DNA of 64,000 nt, taken from NCBI GenBank assembly GCA_039933635.1, contig JBDTNQ010000008.1, positions 1-64,000 on the forward strand, read 5' to 3'. The notes beneath the pieces were generated by a model, which saw only the letters and a program-made list of their open reading frames with translations, was not told the DNA's origin and made no database searches. Of the stretch, positions 34,329-43,653 are shown in pieces (position 1 is the first letter of the stretch; every line of letters begins with the position of its first letter). A program made the position numbers and the translations under genes. The stretch is from JBDTNQ01 sp039933635 (GTDB lineage: Bacteria > Acidobacteriota > Vicinamibacteria > Vicinamibacterales > SCN-69-37).

Positions 34329-36680
34329 CTATCGCCCAAACAAGTTCTGAAAGAAGCCTTTGACGCCACCCTCTGGGTGCAGCTCGCAATGTTGCGTGGG
34401 CTCGGTGCCCGCCAGGAACGCCTCGTGGATCACGACCGGGCAGTTCGAGGTGGCGAGCTGACCTGTGACCTTGTCGATGTCGGCAAACGCCACGCCGTCG
34501 GGGACGGAGAACGACTTGCTCGGGCGCCCCGCCAGCGCGCGCTTCATGAACGACGTCCAGATCGGCAGCGCCGCCTGCCCGCCGCTGAGCCCGATCGGCT
34601 GGTTGTTGTCGAAGCCGACCCACACGACCGTCAACAACTCCGGGGTGAAGCCGATGAACCACGCGTCTCGCAAGTCGTTCGTCGTGCCGGTCTTGCCGGC
34701 CGCGTCGAGCGTGAAGCCCTGCCCTCGTGCGGCCGCGCCGGTGCCCTCGTTGATGACACTGCGCATCATGTTGACGACCAGATACGTGGCATCGGGCCTC
34801 GCAATGCTCTTCGACGCGGGAGCCGCGATGGCCTTGACCTTACCGTTTTCGACGATCGACGTCAGCGCCCGCAGTGGGCGGAACGTCCCGTTGTTCGGGA
34901 AGATTGTGTAGGCCCCCGCCATGTCCACCGGCGACGCCTCGAACACGCCCAGAGCGATCGATGGATAAGCCTTGGCAGGCGTGCCGAGGCCTATCTTCTT
35001 CCAGAGGTCGGCGACTCTGCCGTAGCCGACTTGTTCGGCCACTTTGATTGCCACGATGTTGCGCGAAAGCGCGAGCGCGCGCCGCAAGGTCACCGGCCCG
35101 TCGTACTCGCCCTGATAGTTCGTCGGCGAGTAGTCGTTGTCGCCGTCCTTGAACGTCGTCGGCTCGTCGACGACCACTGAGGCTGGGGTGAGGTCGGGTT
35201 GCCCGGTCTCCGCCCGGCTCTGGAACGCGGTGAGATACACAAACGGCTTGAACACCGAACCGGGCTGGCGCTTGGCCATCACGGCGCGGTTGTACTGCGA
35301 CTGGCTGTACGATCGGCCGCCGACCATCGCCAGGATCTCGCCCGTGCGCGGGTCGATGGCCACGAGTGCGGCCTGGGCCGTGCCCTTGCGCTTCTTCGCG
35401 GCCAGCTGCTTGTCGACCTGCGTGACGCCTTCCCCAATCGCTTCCTGCGCCATGCGCTGCAGGTGCAGGTCCAGCGTCGTGTAGATGTCTACCGCCGCGT
35501 CGGGTTTCAGCAGTCCGGAGTCGCCCTCCTCGATGAGCTGGCTGGCGTAGTCGACGAAGTAGGGCGCTTCGTTCTCGAGCGCGCGTGTGGACACGACAAG
35601 TGGCGAGGCTTCCGCGGCTTCGGCTTCATCTTTCTTGACCATGCCCGCGTTCGCCATCTCGTTGAGCACGACATTCCGGCGCTCTCTGGCGCGTTCAGCA
35701 TTGCGGAACGGGGAGAGACGCGACGGCGACTGGATGATGCCTGCCATCGTGGCCGCCTCGGCCAGGGTGACGTTCCGCACGTCCTTGCCGAAGAAGATGC
35801 GCGCGGCTTCGGACACGCCATGAATCTCGAACGGACCGCGCTGTCCCAGCACGACGTCGTTGAGATACAGCTCGAGAATCTGCTGTTTGGTGAACCGCGT
35901 CTCGAGCACGATCGCCATGAACTGCTCGCGCAGTTTGCGAATCGGCGACTTTTCCGGAGAAAGGAAGGTGTTCTTGACGATCTGCTGCGTCAACGTGCTG
36001 CCGCCGACCAGATAGGGCTTGTCGCCGAACATGTTCGTCCAGATCGCGCGGACGATCCCAATCGGATCGATGCCCGGATGCTCGTAAAATCTCCGGTCTT
36101 CGATGGCCAGCACGGCGTCGATGACCTGCTTCGGCATGCTGCCGATTGGCACGTAGCGCCGTCGCTCTCCCGGGGCCAAGGCCGCAATGAGGGGAGCCTC
36201 GAGCGTGAGCTTGGGCGCGGGCTTGCCGCCCGACGTGAGCCGCTGGACGCTCGTCCCCTTGACGAAGTCCACTTTGAACACGTGCGAAGGCTCGGGGCCG
36301 GCCGGCCGGGTCACGACCGTCACGGACGCGGGATTGAGGGTGAACTCGCCGGGGGCCGCGGCCTTCGCGCGCTCCGCATATCCCACGTCGTTGAGGCGTT
36401 GGACGAGCTGCGCGGGCGAGAGGCCCTGGCCCGTGGTCACCTCGAACGGCCGGCCGAACATGCGCGGCACGGGCCGCTGTTCACCCGAGAGCTTGCGATC
36501 GATCAGGCGGCCGTAACTGACCCAGAGATACACGGTGATGCCGAGGCCGACGACTGCCAGCGCTCCCGTGGCGCCGAGCGCATAGCGGAACCAGCGCAGT
36601 GTCATCAGGCGGGCCAGCCGACCGGATTTCTTGCGCGCGGCAGATCGCCGGGCCGATGAAGCAGGAGGCCGAGTAGCCAC
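34329..36680 (-). CDS. Class A penicillin-binding protein (PBP1b-like)
   Basis: A 783-residue bifunctional peptidoglycan synthase starting with GTG. A cytoplasmic Lys/Arg-rich start is followed by one membrane segment at about 33-54. A UB2H-like domain at about 66-150 (GRPFEVTTGQGLSPAQLVQRL, read in parts) is the mark of PBP1b types. The GT51 domain has EDRRFYEHPGID and STLTQQIVKN, and the transpeptidase has SVFK, SRN and KTGTT motifs. The enzyme polymerises and cross-links glycan strands. TAGACT ends nine bases before the GTG and no Shine-Dalgarno is seen. It is divergent from argH. Confidence 0.93.
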   Translation of the reverse strand: MATRPPASSARRSAARKKSGRLARLMTLRWFRYALGATGALAVVGLGITVYLWVSYGRLIDRKLSGEQRPVPRMFGRPFEVTTGQGLSPAQLVQRLNDVGYAERAKAAAPGEFTLNPASVTVVTRPAGPEPSHVFKVDFVKGTSVQRLTSGGKPAPKLTLEAPLIAALAPGERRRYVPIGSMPKQVIDAVLAIEDRRFYEHPGIDPIGIVRAIWTNMFGDKPYLVGGSTLTQQIVKNTFLSPEKSPIRKLREQFMAIVLETRFTKQQILELYLNDVVLGQRGPFEIHGVSEAARIFFGKDVRNVTLAEAATMAGIIQSPSRLSPFRNAERARERRNVVLNEMANAGMVKKDEAEAAEASPLVVSTRALENEAPYFVDYASQLIEEGDSGLLKPDAAVDIYTTLDLHLQRMAQEAIGEGVTQVDKQLAAKKRKGTAQAALVAIDPRTGEILAMVGGRSYSQSQYNRAVMAKRQPGSVFKPFVYLTAFQSRAETGQPDLTPASVVVDEPTTFKDGDNDYSPTNYQGEYDGPVTLRRALALSRNIVAIKVAEQVGYGRVADLWKKIGLGTPAKAYPSIALGVFEASPVDMAGAYTIFPNNGTFRPLRALTSIVENGKVKAIAAPASKSIARPDATYLVVNMMRSVINEGTGAAARGQGFTLDAAGKTGTTNDLRDAWFIGFTPELLTVVWVGFDNNQPIGLSGGQAALPIWTSFMKRALAGRPSKSFSVPDGVAFADIDKVTGQLATSNCPVVIHEAFLAGTEPTQHCELHPEGGVKGFFQNLFGR

Positions 36681-36689
36681 TCCACCAGC

Positions 36690-36695
36690 AGTCTA
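36690..36695 (-). promoter_or_regulatory. TANNNT hexamer before the PBP gene
   Basis: TAGACT on the minus strand ends nine bases before the GTG at 36680, in a 22-base divergent spacer shared with argH. Inferred leaderless promoter. Confidence 0.4.
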
Positions 36696-36702
36696 CGGCA
36701 AC

Positions 36703-38241
36703 TTGCGCGGACTGCGGACGACGCCGCGGCTTGACAGCCGCCCGCCCCCCGCATACTTTCCGGGCAGCGACGCCGTGGCCTTCTCTCCCGATTACGTTCG
36801 CATCGTCCTCAACGAGAACTTCGAAGACGCGAAGGCGCTGTTCCTCGCGCCGCTGATGGCGATTCACTACGCTCACCTGACCATGCTGGTCGAGCAGGGC
36901 ATCGTGTCGGCGCCGGATGGGCGGGCGATCCGCGACGCGCTCGACCGCATCGATCAGGATCGCGTGCGTCGCGTGACGTACGACGGGTCCTACGAGGACC
37001 TGTACTTCTATGTGGATCGACTGATTGTGGACGGCTGCGGCGTGGACGTCGCCGGGCGGTTGCACACCGCGCGCAGCCGGAACGACATCGACATGACGAT
37101 GTATCGGATCCGCCTGCGCGAGTTCGTGCTGGGGCTGGTCGAGGCGACGCTGGCGCTGCGCGAGGCGCTCGTCGACCAGGCGGGCCGGCACGGGCACACC
37201 ATCTTCGCCGCGCATACGCACGGGCAGCCGGCGCAGCCCACAACCGTCGCCCACTATCTCCTGGCCGTGATCGAACAGCTCGAGCGAGACACCGCGCGGC
37301 TCTTCGAGGCGTACCTGTCGACGAACTGCAACCCGCTCGGCGCATGCGCCATCACCGGGACGGGCTTTCCCATCGATCGGCGCAGGACGAGCGATCTGCT
37401 CGGGTTCAGCGGACCGACGGGCAATACGTACGGCAGCATTGCGACGGTGGATTACCTGCTCGAGAGCGCCGCCGCAGCGACGATCCTGCTCATCGGCATG
37501 GGCCGGTTCGTGCAGGACATGCTCCTCTGGTGCACGCACGAAGTCGGCTATCTCCGCTTGACGGATGGCTTCGTGCAGGCGAGCAGCATCATGCCGCAGA
37601 AGCGGAATCCCGTGGCACTCGAGCACGCGCGCGCGCTGGCGTCGAAAGCGCTGGCGCAGGCCACCGCCATCGGCCACACCGTCCACAACACGCCCTTCGG
37701 CGACATCGTCGATACCGAAGACGACCTGCAGCCGCTCGTGGCGTCGGCATTTCGCGATGCGACGCGCGCCGTCGCGCTCGTCGCCGTGACGATGGAGCAG
37801 GCCGTCTTCGACATCGAGCGGATGGCCGCGCGCGCACACGAAGGCTGGGTGACGGTGACCGAGGTCGCCGACATGCTCGTCCGCGATCATGGTCTGTCGT
37901 TCAAGATCGCGCACACGATTGCGGGCACCATCGTGCAGACATGCCGCGCCGCGTCTGTGGCGCAGATCGCCGAGGTTGTGACGCGGGCCGCGAGCGAATT
38001 GGGACACGAAGTCGACGTCTCGGTCGACGAGCTGACGCGGGCGCTGAGCCCTGAGCATTTCGTCGCGATCCGTCGCACGCACGGAGGCCCAGCGCCCGAG
38101 GTGACGCGCGACGCGCTGCAGCAATCGCGCACCTTGCTCGCGACCGACCGCCGCCGAATCGAGGAGCACCGCACGGCGGTCGTCGACGCGGCCGTGACGT
38201 TGCGCCACGCGGTGGACGCGTTCTCGTTCCGGGAGGGTTGA
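36703..38241 (+). CDS. argH: Argininosuccinate lyase
   Basis: A protein of about 512 residues of the fumarase/aspartase superfamily. The signature SSIMPQKRNPVALEHARA is intact, as are LHTARSRNDIDMT and HTHGQPAQPTTVAHY. ArgH splits argininosuccinate into arginine and fumarate. The N-terminal TPRLDSRPPPAYF resembles the GRLKEPPAKE start of one ArgH branch, so the TTG at 36703 was chosen; a GTG at 36775 would cut this off. No other arg gene is near. Divergent from the PBP gene with only 22 bases between them. Confidence 0.87.
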   Translation: MRGLRTTPRLDSRPPPAYFPGSDAVAFSPDYVRIVLNENFEDAKALFLAPLMAIHYAHLTMLVEQGIVSAPDGRAIRDALDRIDQDRVRRVTYDGSYEDLYFYVDRLIVDGCGVDVAGRLHTARSRNDIDMTMYRIRLREFVLGLVEATLALREALVDQAGRHGHTIFAAHTHGQPAQPTTVAHYLLAVIEQLERDTARLFEAYLSTNCNPLGACAITGTGFPIDRRRTSDLLGFSGPTGNTYGSIATVDYLLESAAAATILLIGMGRFVQDMLLWCTHEVGYLRLTDGFVQASSIMPQKRNPVALEHARALASKALAQATAIGHTVHNTPFGDIVDTEDDLQPLVASAFRDATRAVALVAVTMEQAVFDIERMAARAHEGWVTVTEVADMLVRDHGLSFKIAHTIAGTIVQTCRAASVAQIAEVVTRAASELGHEVDVSVDELTRALSPEHFVAIRRTHGGPAPEVTRDALQQSRTLLATDRRRIEEHRTAVVDAAVTLRHAVDAFSFREG

Positions 38242-38245
38242 GCTG

Positions 38246-39172
38246 TTGGCGACTTCATCAGCGATCCGCCTGTTCGACTCGCCCCGACTGTCATTTCTGA
38301 TCTTTGCCAGTCCCAAGTCCGGCACGACATGGCTGCAGCGCCTGCTGTCAGCACATCCGGAAGCGGTGTGCGCGGAGTCGAGGGCGTTTGGCGACTACTT
38401 CGACCTCAGTCCTGGCGGACGGCCGCGCCTCACCGTCGAAACCTACGTCGACGGGCTGAGTCATCACTATGCACCCTCGGTCGACGGCCTGCGCCGCGGT
38501 GACACGCCCTTTTACAGGGCGCTACTGTTCAACATGATTGATGCAATGGCCGAGACGACCTTGCGTGCGACCGACAAGCGCGTGTACGGCGAGAAACTGA
38601 CGCCGTACCAGGGCACCGCGCGTCAGGTCCTGGATCGGCTCCACGATTACAACTCGGACGTGCGCCTGGTGAATCTCGTCCGCGATGGCCGCGACGTGAT
38701 CGTGTCGGGCGGCGTCCAGTGGCTGAACCTGCGCCGCGTGGCAGCGGCGCCTGGCCGCGAGGCGGAGCATGATGAGGCGATCGCCGCGCACCACATTCGC
38801 GACGACGACTTCGAGCGATTTCTCCATCACTGGACTGATGCCGTGTCGGCGGCTCGTGAAGCCCGGCAGCGTTTCTCACACGTGCTCGACGTGCGCTACG
38901 AAGACGTTCTCGGCGCGCCGCACGCACAGGTCACAATGCTGTGCGCGTTTCTTGGGATCGATGCTTCGCACGACGTCGTGGCTCGGTGCGTGGAGGCAGC
39001 GTCGTTTCGAGCGCTGTCCGGCGGCCGGGAGCGCGGAACAGAGGACGCCCACAGTTTCTTTCGTAAGGGCGTGGCCGGCGACTGGCGGAACTGGCTCACC
39101 CCCGCGCAACGCGACCGATTTGCAACAGAGGCCGGGGACCTCAGGCGGGCGATGGGCTACGCGGAGGGCTGA
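38246..39172 (+). CDS. Sulfotransferase family protein
   Basis: A 308-residue PAPS-dependent sulfotransferase starting with TTG four bases after argH. The 5'-phosphosulfate loop PKSGTTWL is at 23-30, a 3'-phosphate site VRDGRDVIVSGG at about 146-157, and the C-terminal FFRKGVAGDWRNWLT matches the RKGxxGDWK motif of cytosolic sulfotransferases. Such enzymes sulfate hydroxyl or amine groups of small molecules, lipids or sugars. Whether it has any connection to argH beyond transcription is not visible. Bacterial members are scattered and probably often transferred. Confidence 0.85.
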   Translation: MATSSAIRLFDSPRLSFLIFASPKSGTTWLQRLLSAHPEAVCAESRAFGDYFDLSPGGRPRLTVETYVDGLSHHYAPSVDGLRRGDTPFYRALLFNMIDAMAETTLRATDKRVYGEKLTPYQGTARQVLDRLHDYNSDVRLVNLVRDGRDVIVSGGVQWLNLRRVAAAPGREAEHDEAIAAHHIRDDDFERFLHHWTDAVSAAREARQRFSHVLDVRYEDVLGAPHAQVTMLCAFLGIDASHDVVARCVEAASFRALSGGRERGTEDAHSFFRKGVAGDWRNWLTPAQRDRFATEAGDLRRAMGYAEG

Positions 39173-39295
39173 CCGCTAGCCGACTCGTCATTTGCCAACA
39201 GTTGGTCGTCGGTCCTCTACCTGCCGGATTGCCGGCGGAGATGCGGCTGAAGCGATCAACCCACGTCTGGCGCGCATCTTGAAGCGTGCACCCGC

Positions 39296-39481
39296 ATGAC
39301 ATCGTTCTTCTGGCTCGGCCTCGCTGTTCTTGTGGTCGCCATCGCTGCCGTAACCGGCTTCAAGCCTCGGAAGACCCGACACGTCGCGCACACGCAACTC
39401 ATGGGCGGGGCGCGGATCGTGCTGGTCCTTCTGGTCGTGGTGTTTGCCTACCTGGCCTGGATTGGTCGAACGGGCGGCTGA
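39296..39481 (+). CDS. Small two-helix membrane protein
   Basis: A 61-residue protein with two hydrophobic segments (LGLAVLVVAIAAVTGF at about 7-22, IVLVLLVVVFAYLAWI at about 41-56) separated by a basic loop (KPRKTRHVAH). The pattern of two clean transmembrane helices with a positively charged connector makes it likely to be real despite its size. No family recognised. It follows the sulfotransferase by 123 bases and converges on the manC gene. Confidence 0.6.
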   Translation: MTSFFWLGLAVLVVAIAAVTGFKPRKTRHVAHTQLMGGARIVLVLLVVVFAYLAWIGRTGG

Positions 39482-39510
39482 CGGCTGACGGCCGACGTCC
39501 TGACGCCGCC

Positions 39511-40446
39511 TCACCCTGCCGCGCAGCCCTTCGCGGTTAACACTTCCTTCCGATCCGCGAGCACATCCAGGACGCGAAGAGGCTGACCGAGGTCGGTCCA
39601 CCCGGCGTTCGGCAGTGCGAGCACCGATAGTCGATCCGGTGCCACGGCCAGAACCTCATGCGAGAAATCCGACGGCCGGATGGCCGCGTAGGCTTGCTGC
39701 AATGCGGCGGCCTGCTCGTCAACTGTCCAACCGGGCCGGCGAGAGGCGAACTCGTCCCACACGTCCGGGACCGTACGCTCGAGCAGCGACTCGAACGCGC
39801 GCGCCCGGCCGATCACCACCAGCGTGTTCCACAGGCAGCCCCGTGACAGCAGCTGTTCGGCGATCGACAGGGACGGCTTCTCCCAGAATCCGCGCACGGT
39901 GCGAAGATCGTTGGTCATACTCGCCGGCGCAGCCGCGACGCGTTCTCCGGGCTCGAGCCATCCGTACTGGGTCTCGGCACGGGTGGCCTCCGCGCCGATG
40001 ACGATGATGCGGTCGGGATGAAGCGCGGTCAGTCCGTATGCGGTGCTGACGGTACGCTGTAGGACATCCGGATCGCGGTAGTAGTGATCGGCAGGAAAGA
40101 ACCCGATGGCTGCGTCCGGGGTCGTGGCGCGCAGGCGAAAGAGCGTAGCGGCCACGGCCGCCGTCGTGCCTCGATTCTGCGGCTGTTCGATGAGCCGGGT
40201 GCGGGGCACGTCGGCCAGTTGCTCGCGGTAGTAGCGCTCGTGGGCGTGGGAGACGACGAGAAATGTGTGGGCGTCGGGGACGTTCAGCCTCAGGCGCTCG
40301 CGGGTGTCGTCGAGGAGCGTCTGACCACCGAAGAACGTGCAGAACTGTTTCGGCCGGGCGTCCCCGGCCATCGACCGCGTGAGCGGCTTCAGTCGTCGTC
40401 CATCACCACCGGCCAGAACGGCCGCCCAGGGGCGTGAATCAGCCAT
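39511..40446 (-). CDS. Mannose-1-phosphate guanylyltransferase-like nucleotidyltransferase
   Basis: A 311-residue sugar nucleotidyltransferase. The N-terminal AVLAGGDGRRLKPLTR loop, ARPKQFCTFFGGQTLLDDT, and FFPADHYYRDP in the middle match the GMP/ManC family, and EKPSLSIAEQLL and LWNTLVVIGRA are also family-like. The enzyme would make GDP-mannose from GTP and mannose 1-phosphate; another hexose phosphate is possible. The short length implies only the transferase domain, without the isomerase domain found in bifunctional ManC. AAGGAG lies eight bases before the ATG. A lone gene upstream of bshC on the same strand would be transcribed after it. Confidence 0.8.
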   Translation of the reverse strand: MADSRPWAAVLAGGDGRRLKPLTRSMAGDARPKQFCTFFGGQTLLDDTRERLRLNVPDAHTFLVVSHAHERYYREQLADVPRTRLIEQPQNRGTTAAVAATLFRLRATTPDAAIGFFPADHYYRDPDVLQRTVSTAYGLTALHPDRIIVIGAEATRAETQYGWLEPGERVAAAPASMTNDLRTVRGFWEKPSLSIAEQLLSRGCLWNTLVVIGRARAFESLLERTVPDVWDEFASRRPGWTVDEQAAALQQAYAAIRPSDFSHEVLAVAPDRLSVLALPNAGWTDLGQPLRVLDVLADRKEVLTAKGCAAG

Positions 40447-40552
40447 GAGCGCACTCCTTTCACGAGTCCAAGCGCAGGCGCTGTAGTAAAGAGACGCGTG
40501 GGTGCCCGTCGTTGGCCGGACACTCCAACCCGGTCAGTGTACGGCCGCGACG

Positions 40553-42211
40553 TTACGGTGTGATGACGTAATGCGCGGTCGGAAGCGAGGGGAGCGTGTC
40601 GATCAATCGCAATGGTAACGCCGGTCCGTAGCGATTGAGAAAGAACGCGATGCTCAGCAGGCGTTCCTGGGGGTGCCCGGCCGGAAACGCCAGGGCGCGC
40701 GTGCGCATGAACTGACGCTTGAGCGTCTCGTCCTTCTTCTTCGATGCCTGCAGAATCTTGCCTTGCAGGTTCTTCACCGTGTCACGCACGCGCTCGAGCG
40801 TCGTGTCGACAGCTCCCGCCAGCGTGGGATCGACCGTGGCGACCACGGGCTTCAAGCGCGCCGTGCCGTCGGTGACGGCCGCGTCGAGCTGGGCGAACAG
40901 TTCATCCAGTTCGGCCGGGAGTTGAGCTGCGAGCAGTCGGTTGAGCGCGGATTCGTCCTGCGGCTGAAGGGCTTCGAGCGGGAGCGCGTGCCGGTCGAGA
41001 AATTTTGCGGCGGCCGAGTCGAGGATCGTTGCACTGGCGCGCGAGGCAAGCAGAGGCTGCGGCAGCCCGGACGCGCGGTAGGCATCGCGGAGCTGGGCCT
41101 GGTAGGCCAGCTCGCTCGGACCGGCGACGTAACAGGCGGTCGGGAAGAGGGTGTCCTGGACGAGCGGGCGAAGGAGGACGTTCGGGCTGAATCGCTCCGG
41201 ATGCGCGGTCGCTTCCGCGGCCAGGGAGGCGGCGTCTCGGAATTCGTCCGCGATGAGAAAGCGGCCGTCGCGATGCCGGATCGGCCGGCGGCCGGTGGCG
41301 TCCATATAGAACACGCACACCACATCCTCGCCCGGTTCAATCTGGGCGGCGTGACCGTGAGCGGCCATTTCGGCGCCGGTCGCGCGGGCTGACAGCGCCG
41401 TCTGACAGGGATGGGTGAACTCCCGTGTGAACAGCGAGGCGACCAGCGGTTTGGCGCGCGGATCCGCCGCCTCGAAGACCACGAGGCCTTCGCCGCCGAG
41501 CACTTCTTCGATCCAACCCGCGAATGCGCCCGAGATGCTGACGCCCGGGCGGTAGTGACGCCGAAGGCTGTCAACCACAACGGACGTGAACTCGGTCGGG
41601 GCGAGACACTGTTCGAGCGCATCGAGGACGGTGGTGATGTCCTGATCGAGTGACAAGGCGGCCACGGGAAGCGTGCCGGCGCCAATCGGCTCAGGCAGCG
41701 AGACTTCGTGCAGGGCGTAGTCGCGATCCAGTACTGCGGCGCTGCGAATCTCGGCGAAGTCGTGATCTTCGCCGTCGACCCAGAACACCGGAACCGTGGG
41801 AACGCCGTGCTCGTCGCGGACTTTGCGCGCCAGCTGGATGGTCGTCAGCGCTTTGAGCAGCGTGTAGAGGGGGCCGCCGAACAGGCCCGCCTGCTGCCCG
41901 GTCACGACGGCCACCGCCCGCGGGTCGGCCAGCGCGGACGCCGCCGTGACGGCCGCCGCCGGTGCCTGCCGCCGGGCGAGCTGCGCGCTGACGATGTCGT
42001 GGATGGCCGTGTGGTCGGTGTGCGCGCGCTGGACGCGTCCGATCACGTCTCCCCAGGCGGCTGAGTCGGCGGGGTTGCCGGTGAAGAACGAGGCGACGGA
42101 CGCGAAATGTGCGGCGTGCGCGGCGACCAGCGGACGAATCCAGGGCAACCGGTCGAACGAAATCACGTCTCGCATCGCTCCGGCCACCGGCGCGTTTGGC
42201 TGAGAGGACAC
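40553..42211 (-). CDS. bshC: Bacillithiol biosynthesis cysteine-adding enzyme BshC
   Basis: A 552-residue protein starting with GTG. TGQQAGLFGGPLYTLLKA at about 104-121 and FWVDGEDHDFAEI at about 142-154 are BshC signatures, and a C-terminal coiled-coil region (about 420-500) completes the family architecture. BshC is proposed to add cysteine to glucosaminyl-malate in the last step of bacillithiol synthesis. No bshA or bshB is in the window. TACATT ends six bases before the GTG with no Shine-Dalgarno. Confidence 0.93.
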   Translation of the reverse strand: MSSQPNAPVAGAMRDVISFDRLPWIRPLVAAHAAHFASVASFFTGNPADSAAWGDVIGRVQRAHTDHTAIHDIVSAQLARRQAPAAAVTAASALADPRAVAVVTGQQAGLFGGPLYTLLKALTTIQLARKVRDEHGVPTVPVFWVDGEDHDFAEIRSAAVLDRDYALHEVSLPEPIGAGTLPVAALSLDQDITTVLDALEQCLAPTEFTSVVVDSLRRHYRPGVSISGAFAGWIEEVLGGEGLVVFEAADPRAKPLVASLFTREFTHPCQTALSARATGAEMAAHGHAAQIEPGEDVVCVFYMDATGRRPIRHRDGRFLIADEFRDAASLAAEATAHPERFSPNVLLRPLVQDTLFPTACYVAGPSELAYQAQLRDAYRASGLPQPLLASRASATILDSAAAKFLDRHALPLEALQPQDESALNRLLAAQLPAELDELFAQLDAAVTDGTARLKPVVATVDPTLAGAVDTTLERVRDTVKNLQGKILQASKKKDETLKRQFMRTRALAFPAGHPQERLLSIAFFLNRYGPALPLRLIDTLPSLPTAHYVITP

Positions 42212-42217
42212 GACGGC

Positions 42218-42223
42218 AATGTA
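42218..42223 (-). promoter_or_regulatory. TANNNT hexamer before bshC
   Basis: TACATT on the minus strand ends six bases before the bshC GTG. One of the clearest leaderless-type placements in the window. Confidence 0.5.
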
Positions 42224-42290
42224 CTACACCGTCCGCGCCGGTTGGGCATCCTGCGGCGAAATCTCCAACTCGCGGGCGGTCCGGTACTGC

Positions 42291-42476
42291 TACGATATTC
42301 GGGCTGTTCTGAAGGAGATTCCCGCTGTCAGCTGACGACTCCCATACGGCGCGCGCGACGCGGTTCGAGAGGGCACTCGGGTCCTGTATGCGAACCGTAC
42401 GTGGCGTGCGGGCGGCCGTGTGTCGTGCGGCCGGCGCGGCGCGAATGACGTCGGTGGCCATGAACGGAGATCTGGA
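42291..42476 (+). promoter_or_regulatory. carA leader region with possible short ORF
   Basis: TACGAT (42291-42296) could be a -10. AAGGAGA (42312-42318) is followed six bases later by CTG at 42325. From that CTG a frame of 51 codons runs to a TGA at 42478-42480 that overlaps the carA TTG. The peptide is Arg/Ala-rich and matches no family, so it may be a leader or chance. The rest of the 265-base bshC-carA spacer shows nothing else. Confidence 0.35.
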
Positions 42477-43604
42477 TTGAACGCAGTGCTCGCGCTCGAA
42501 AACGGGACAGTCTTTCGCGGAAGGTCGGCCGGTGCGGCTGGCGAAACCGGGGGAGAGGTCGTCTTCAACACGAGCATGACCGGCTATCAGGAAGTCCTCA
42601 CCGATCCGTCCTACTCCGGGCAGATCGTGACGATGACGTGTCCTGAGATCGGCAATTACGGCGTGACCGCGGAAGACGTGGAGTCGCGGGGTCTGCAGGT
42701 CGCCGGGTTCATCATCCGGTCGGAGTCGCCCATTGCGAGCAACTGGCGCGCCGAGGGCACCTTGCACGACTACCTCGCCAGTCACGGCGTCGTGGCGATC
42801 TGCGATATCGACACGCGCGCGCTGACGCGTCTCTTGCGCTCGTCTGGCGTGATGCGGGGCATGATCGGCACGGGCCGGGTCGACGCGGCCGATCTCGTCG
42901 AACGAGCCCGCGCGTTGCCGCAGATGGAGGGCGCGGATCTGGTCCAGGGTGTGACCTGCCAGACCCCCTTTGCGTACAAGGACCTCGCCAGCAACGACTT
43001 CGCCATTGCGCCGGGACGCACCAGCCGGGTGCCATTGAAGGTTGCCGCGTACGACTTCGGCATGAAGTGGAACATCCTCAGGCGCTTTGCGGCGTACGGG
43101 TGCGACGTCACGGTTTACCCGGCGTCGACGCCCGCTTCCCAGTTGCTCGCCACGAAGCCCGACGGGCTGTTCTTCAGCAACGGCCCCGGCGATCCGGCCG
43201 TGCTCGATTACGCCATTGCCAATGCGAAGACGGCGGTGGCGAGCGGCGTGCCGACGTTCGGCATCTGCCTCGGCCATCAGGTGCTTGGCCTGGCCCTCGG
43301 TGCCAGCACGTTCAAGTTGAAATTCGGCCATCGCGGTGCGAACCACCCGGTGAAGGACCTGGTGACGGGCAAGATCGAGATCACCTCACAGAATCATGGG
43401 TTTGCCGTCGATCCGGCGACCCTGCCGCACGACGTCGAGGTGACCCACAAGAATCTGTACGACGGGACGATCGAAGGGCTGCGACATACCTCTCGCCCTG
43501 TGTTCTGCGTGCAGTATCACCCGGAAGCCGCGCCCGGCCCGCACGACGCGGACTACCTGTTCAGCCAGTTCATTGACGCCATGGAAAAGGGCAAGACCCC
43601 GTAG
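42477..43604 (+). CDS. carA: Carbamoyl-phosphate synthase, small (glutaminase) subunit
   Basis: A 375-residue protein. The TTG at 42477 was chosen as GGAGA ends six bases before it and the protein then begins [14 protein letters not shown] like CarA. The class I glutaminase site is complete: Cys in [15 protein letters not shown] and His-Glu in [14 protein letters not shown]. The N-terminal [16 protein letters not shown] block is diagnostic. CarA releases ammonia from glutamine for CarB, feeding arginine and pyrimidine synthesis. carB follows after a 49-base spacer. Confidence 0.96.
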   Translation: MNAVLALENGTVFRGRSAGAAGETGGEVVFNTSMTGYQEVLTDPSYSGQIVTMTCPEIGNYGVTAEDVESRGLQVAGFIIRSESPIASNWRAEGTLHDYLASHGVVAICDIDTRALTRLLRSSGVMRGMIGTGRVDAADLVERARALPQMEGADLVQGVTCQTPFAYKDLASNDFAIAPGRTSRVPLKVAAYDFGMKWNILRRFAAYGCDVTVYPASTPASQLLATKPDGLFFSNGPGDPAVLDYAIANAKTAVASGVPTFGICLGHQVLGLALGASTFKLKFGHRGANHPVKDLVTGKIEITSQNHGFAVDPATLPHDVEVTHKNLYDGTIEGLRHTSRPVFCVQYHPEAAPGPHDADYLFSQFIDAMEKGKTP

Positions 43605-43621
43605 GCGCCAGGAATCGACGT

Positions 43622-43653
43622 TCGGAACGCCCAGAACCCGGAACCCCAGAACC
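43622..43653. repeat. Degenerate AGAACCCGGAACC repeat before carB
   Basis: Imperfect units GGAACGCCC, AGAACCCGGAACC and CCAGAACC run directly up to the carB TTG. This is the reverse-complement theme of the repeat at 34262-34317. It leaves no room for a ribosome-binding site. Confidence 0.7.

Noticed and set aside
43573..43653. An upstream start for carB that would add 27 residues.
   Set aside because: The extension lies in the carA 3' end and in a repeat-filled spacer, and CarB homologues begin at PKRTDLKRI.
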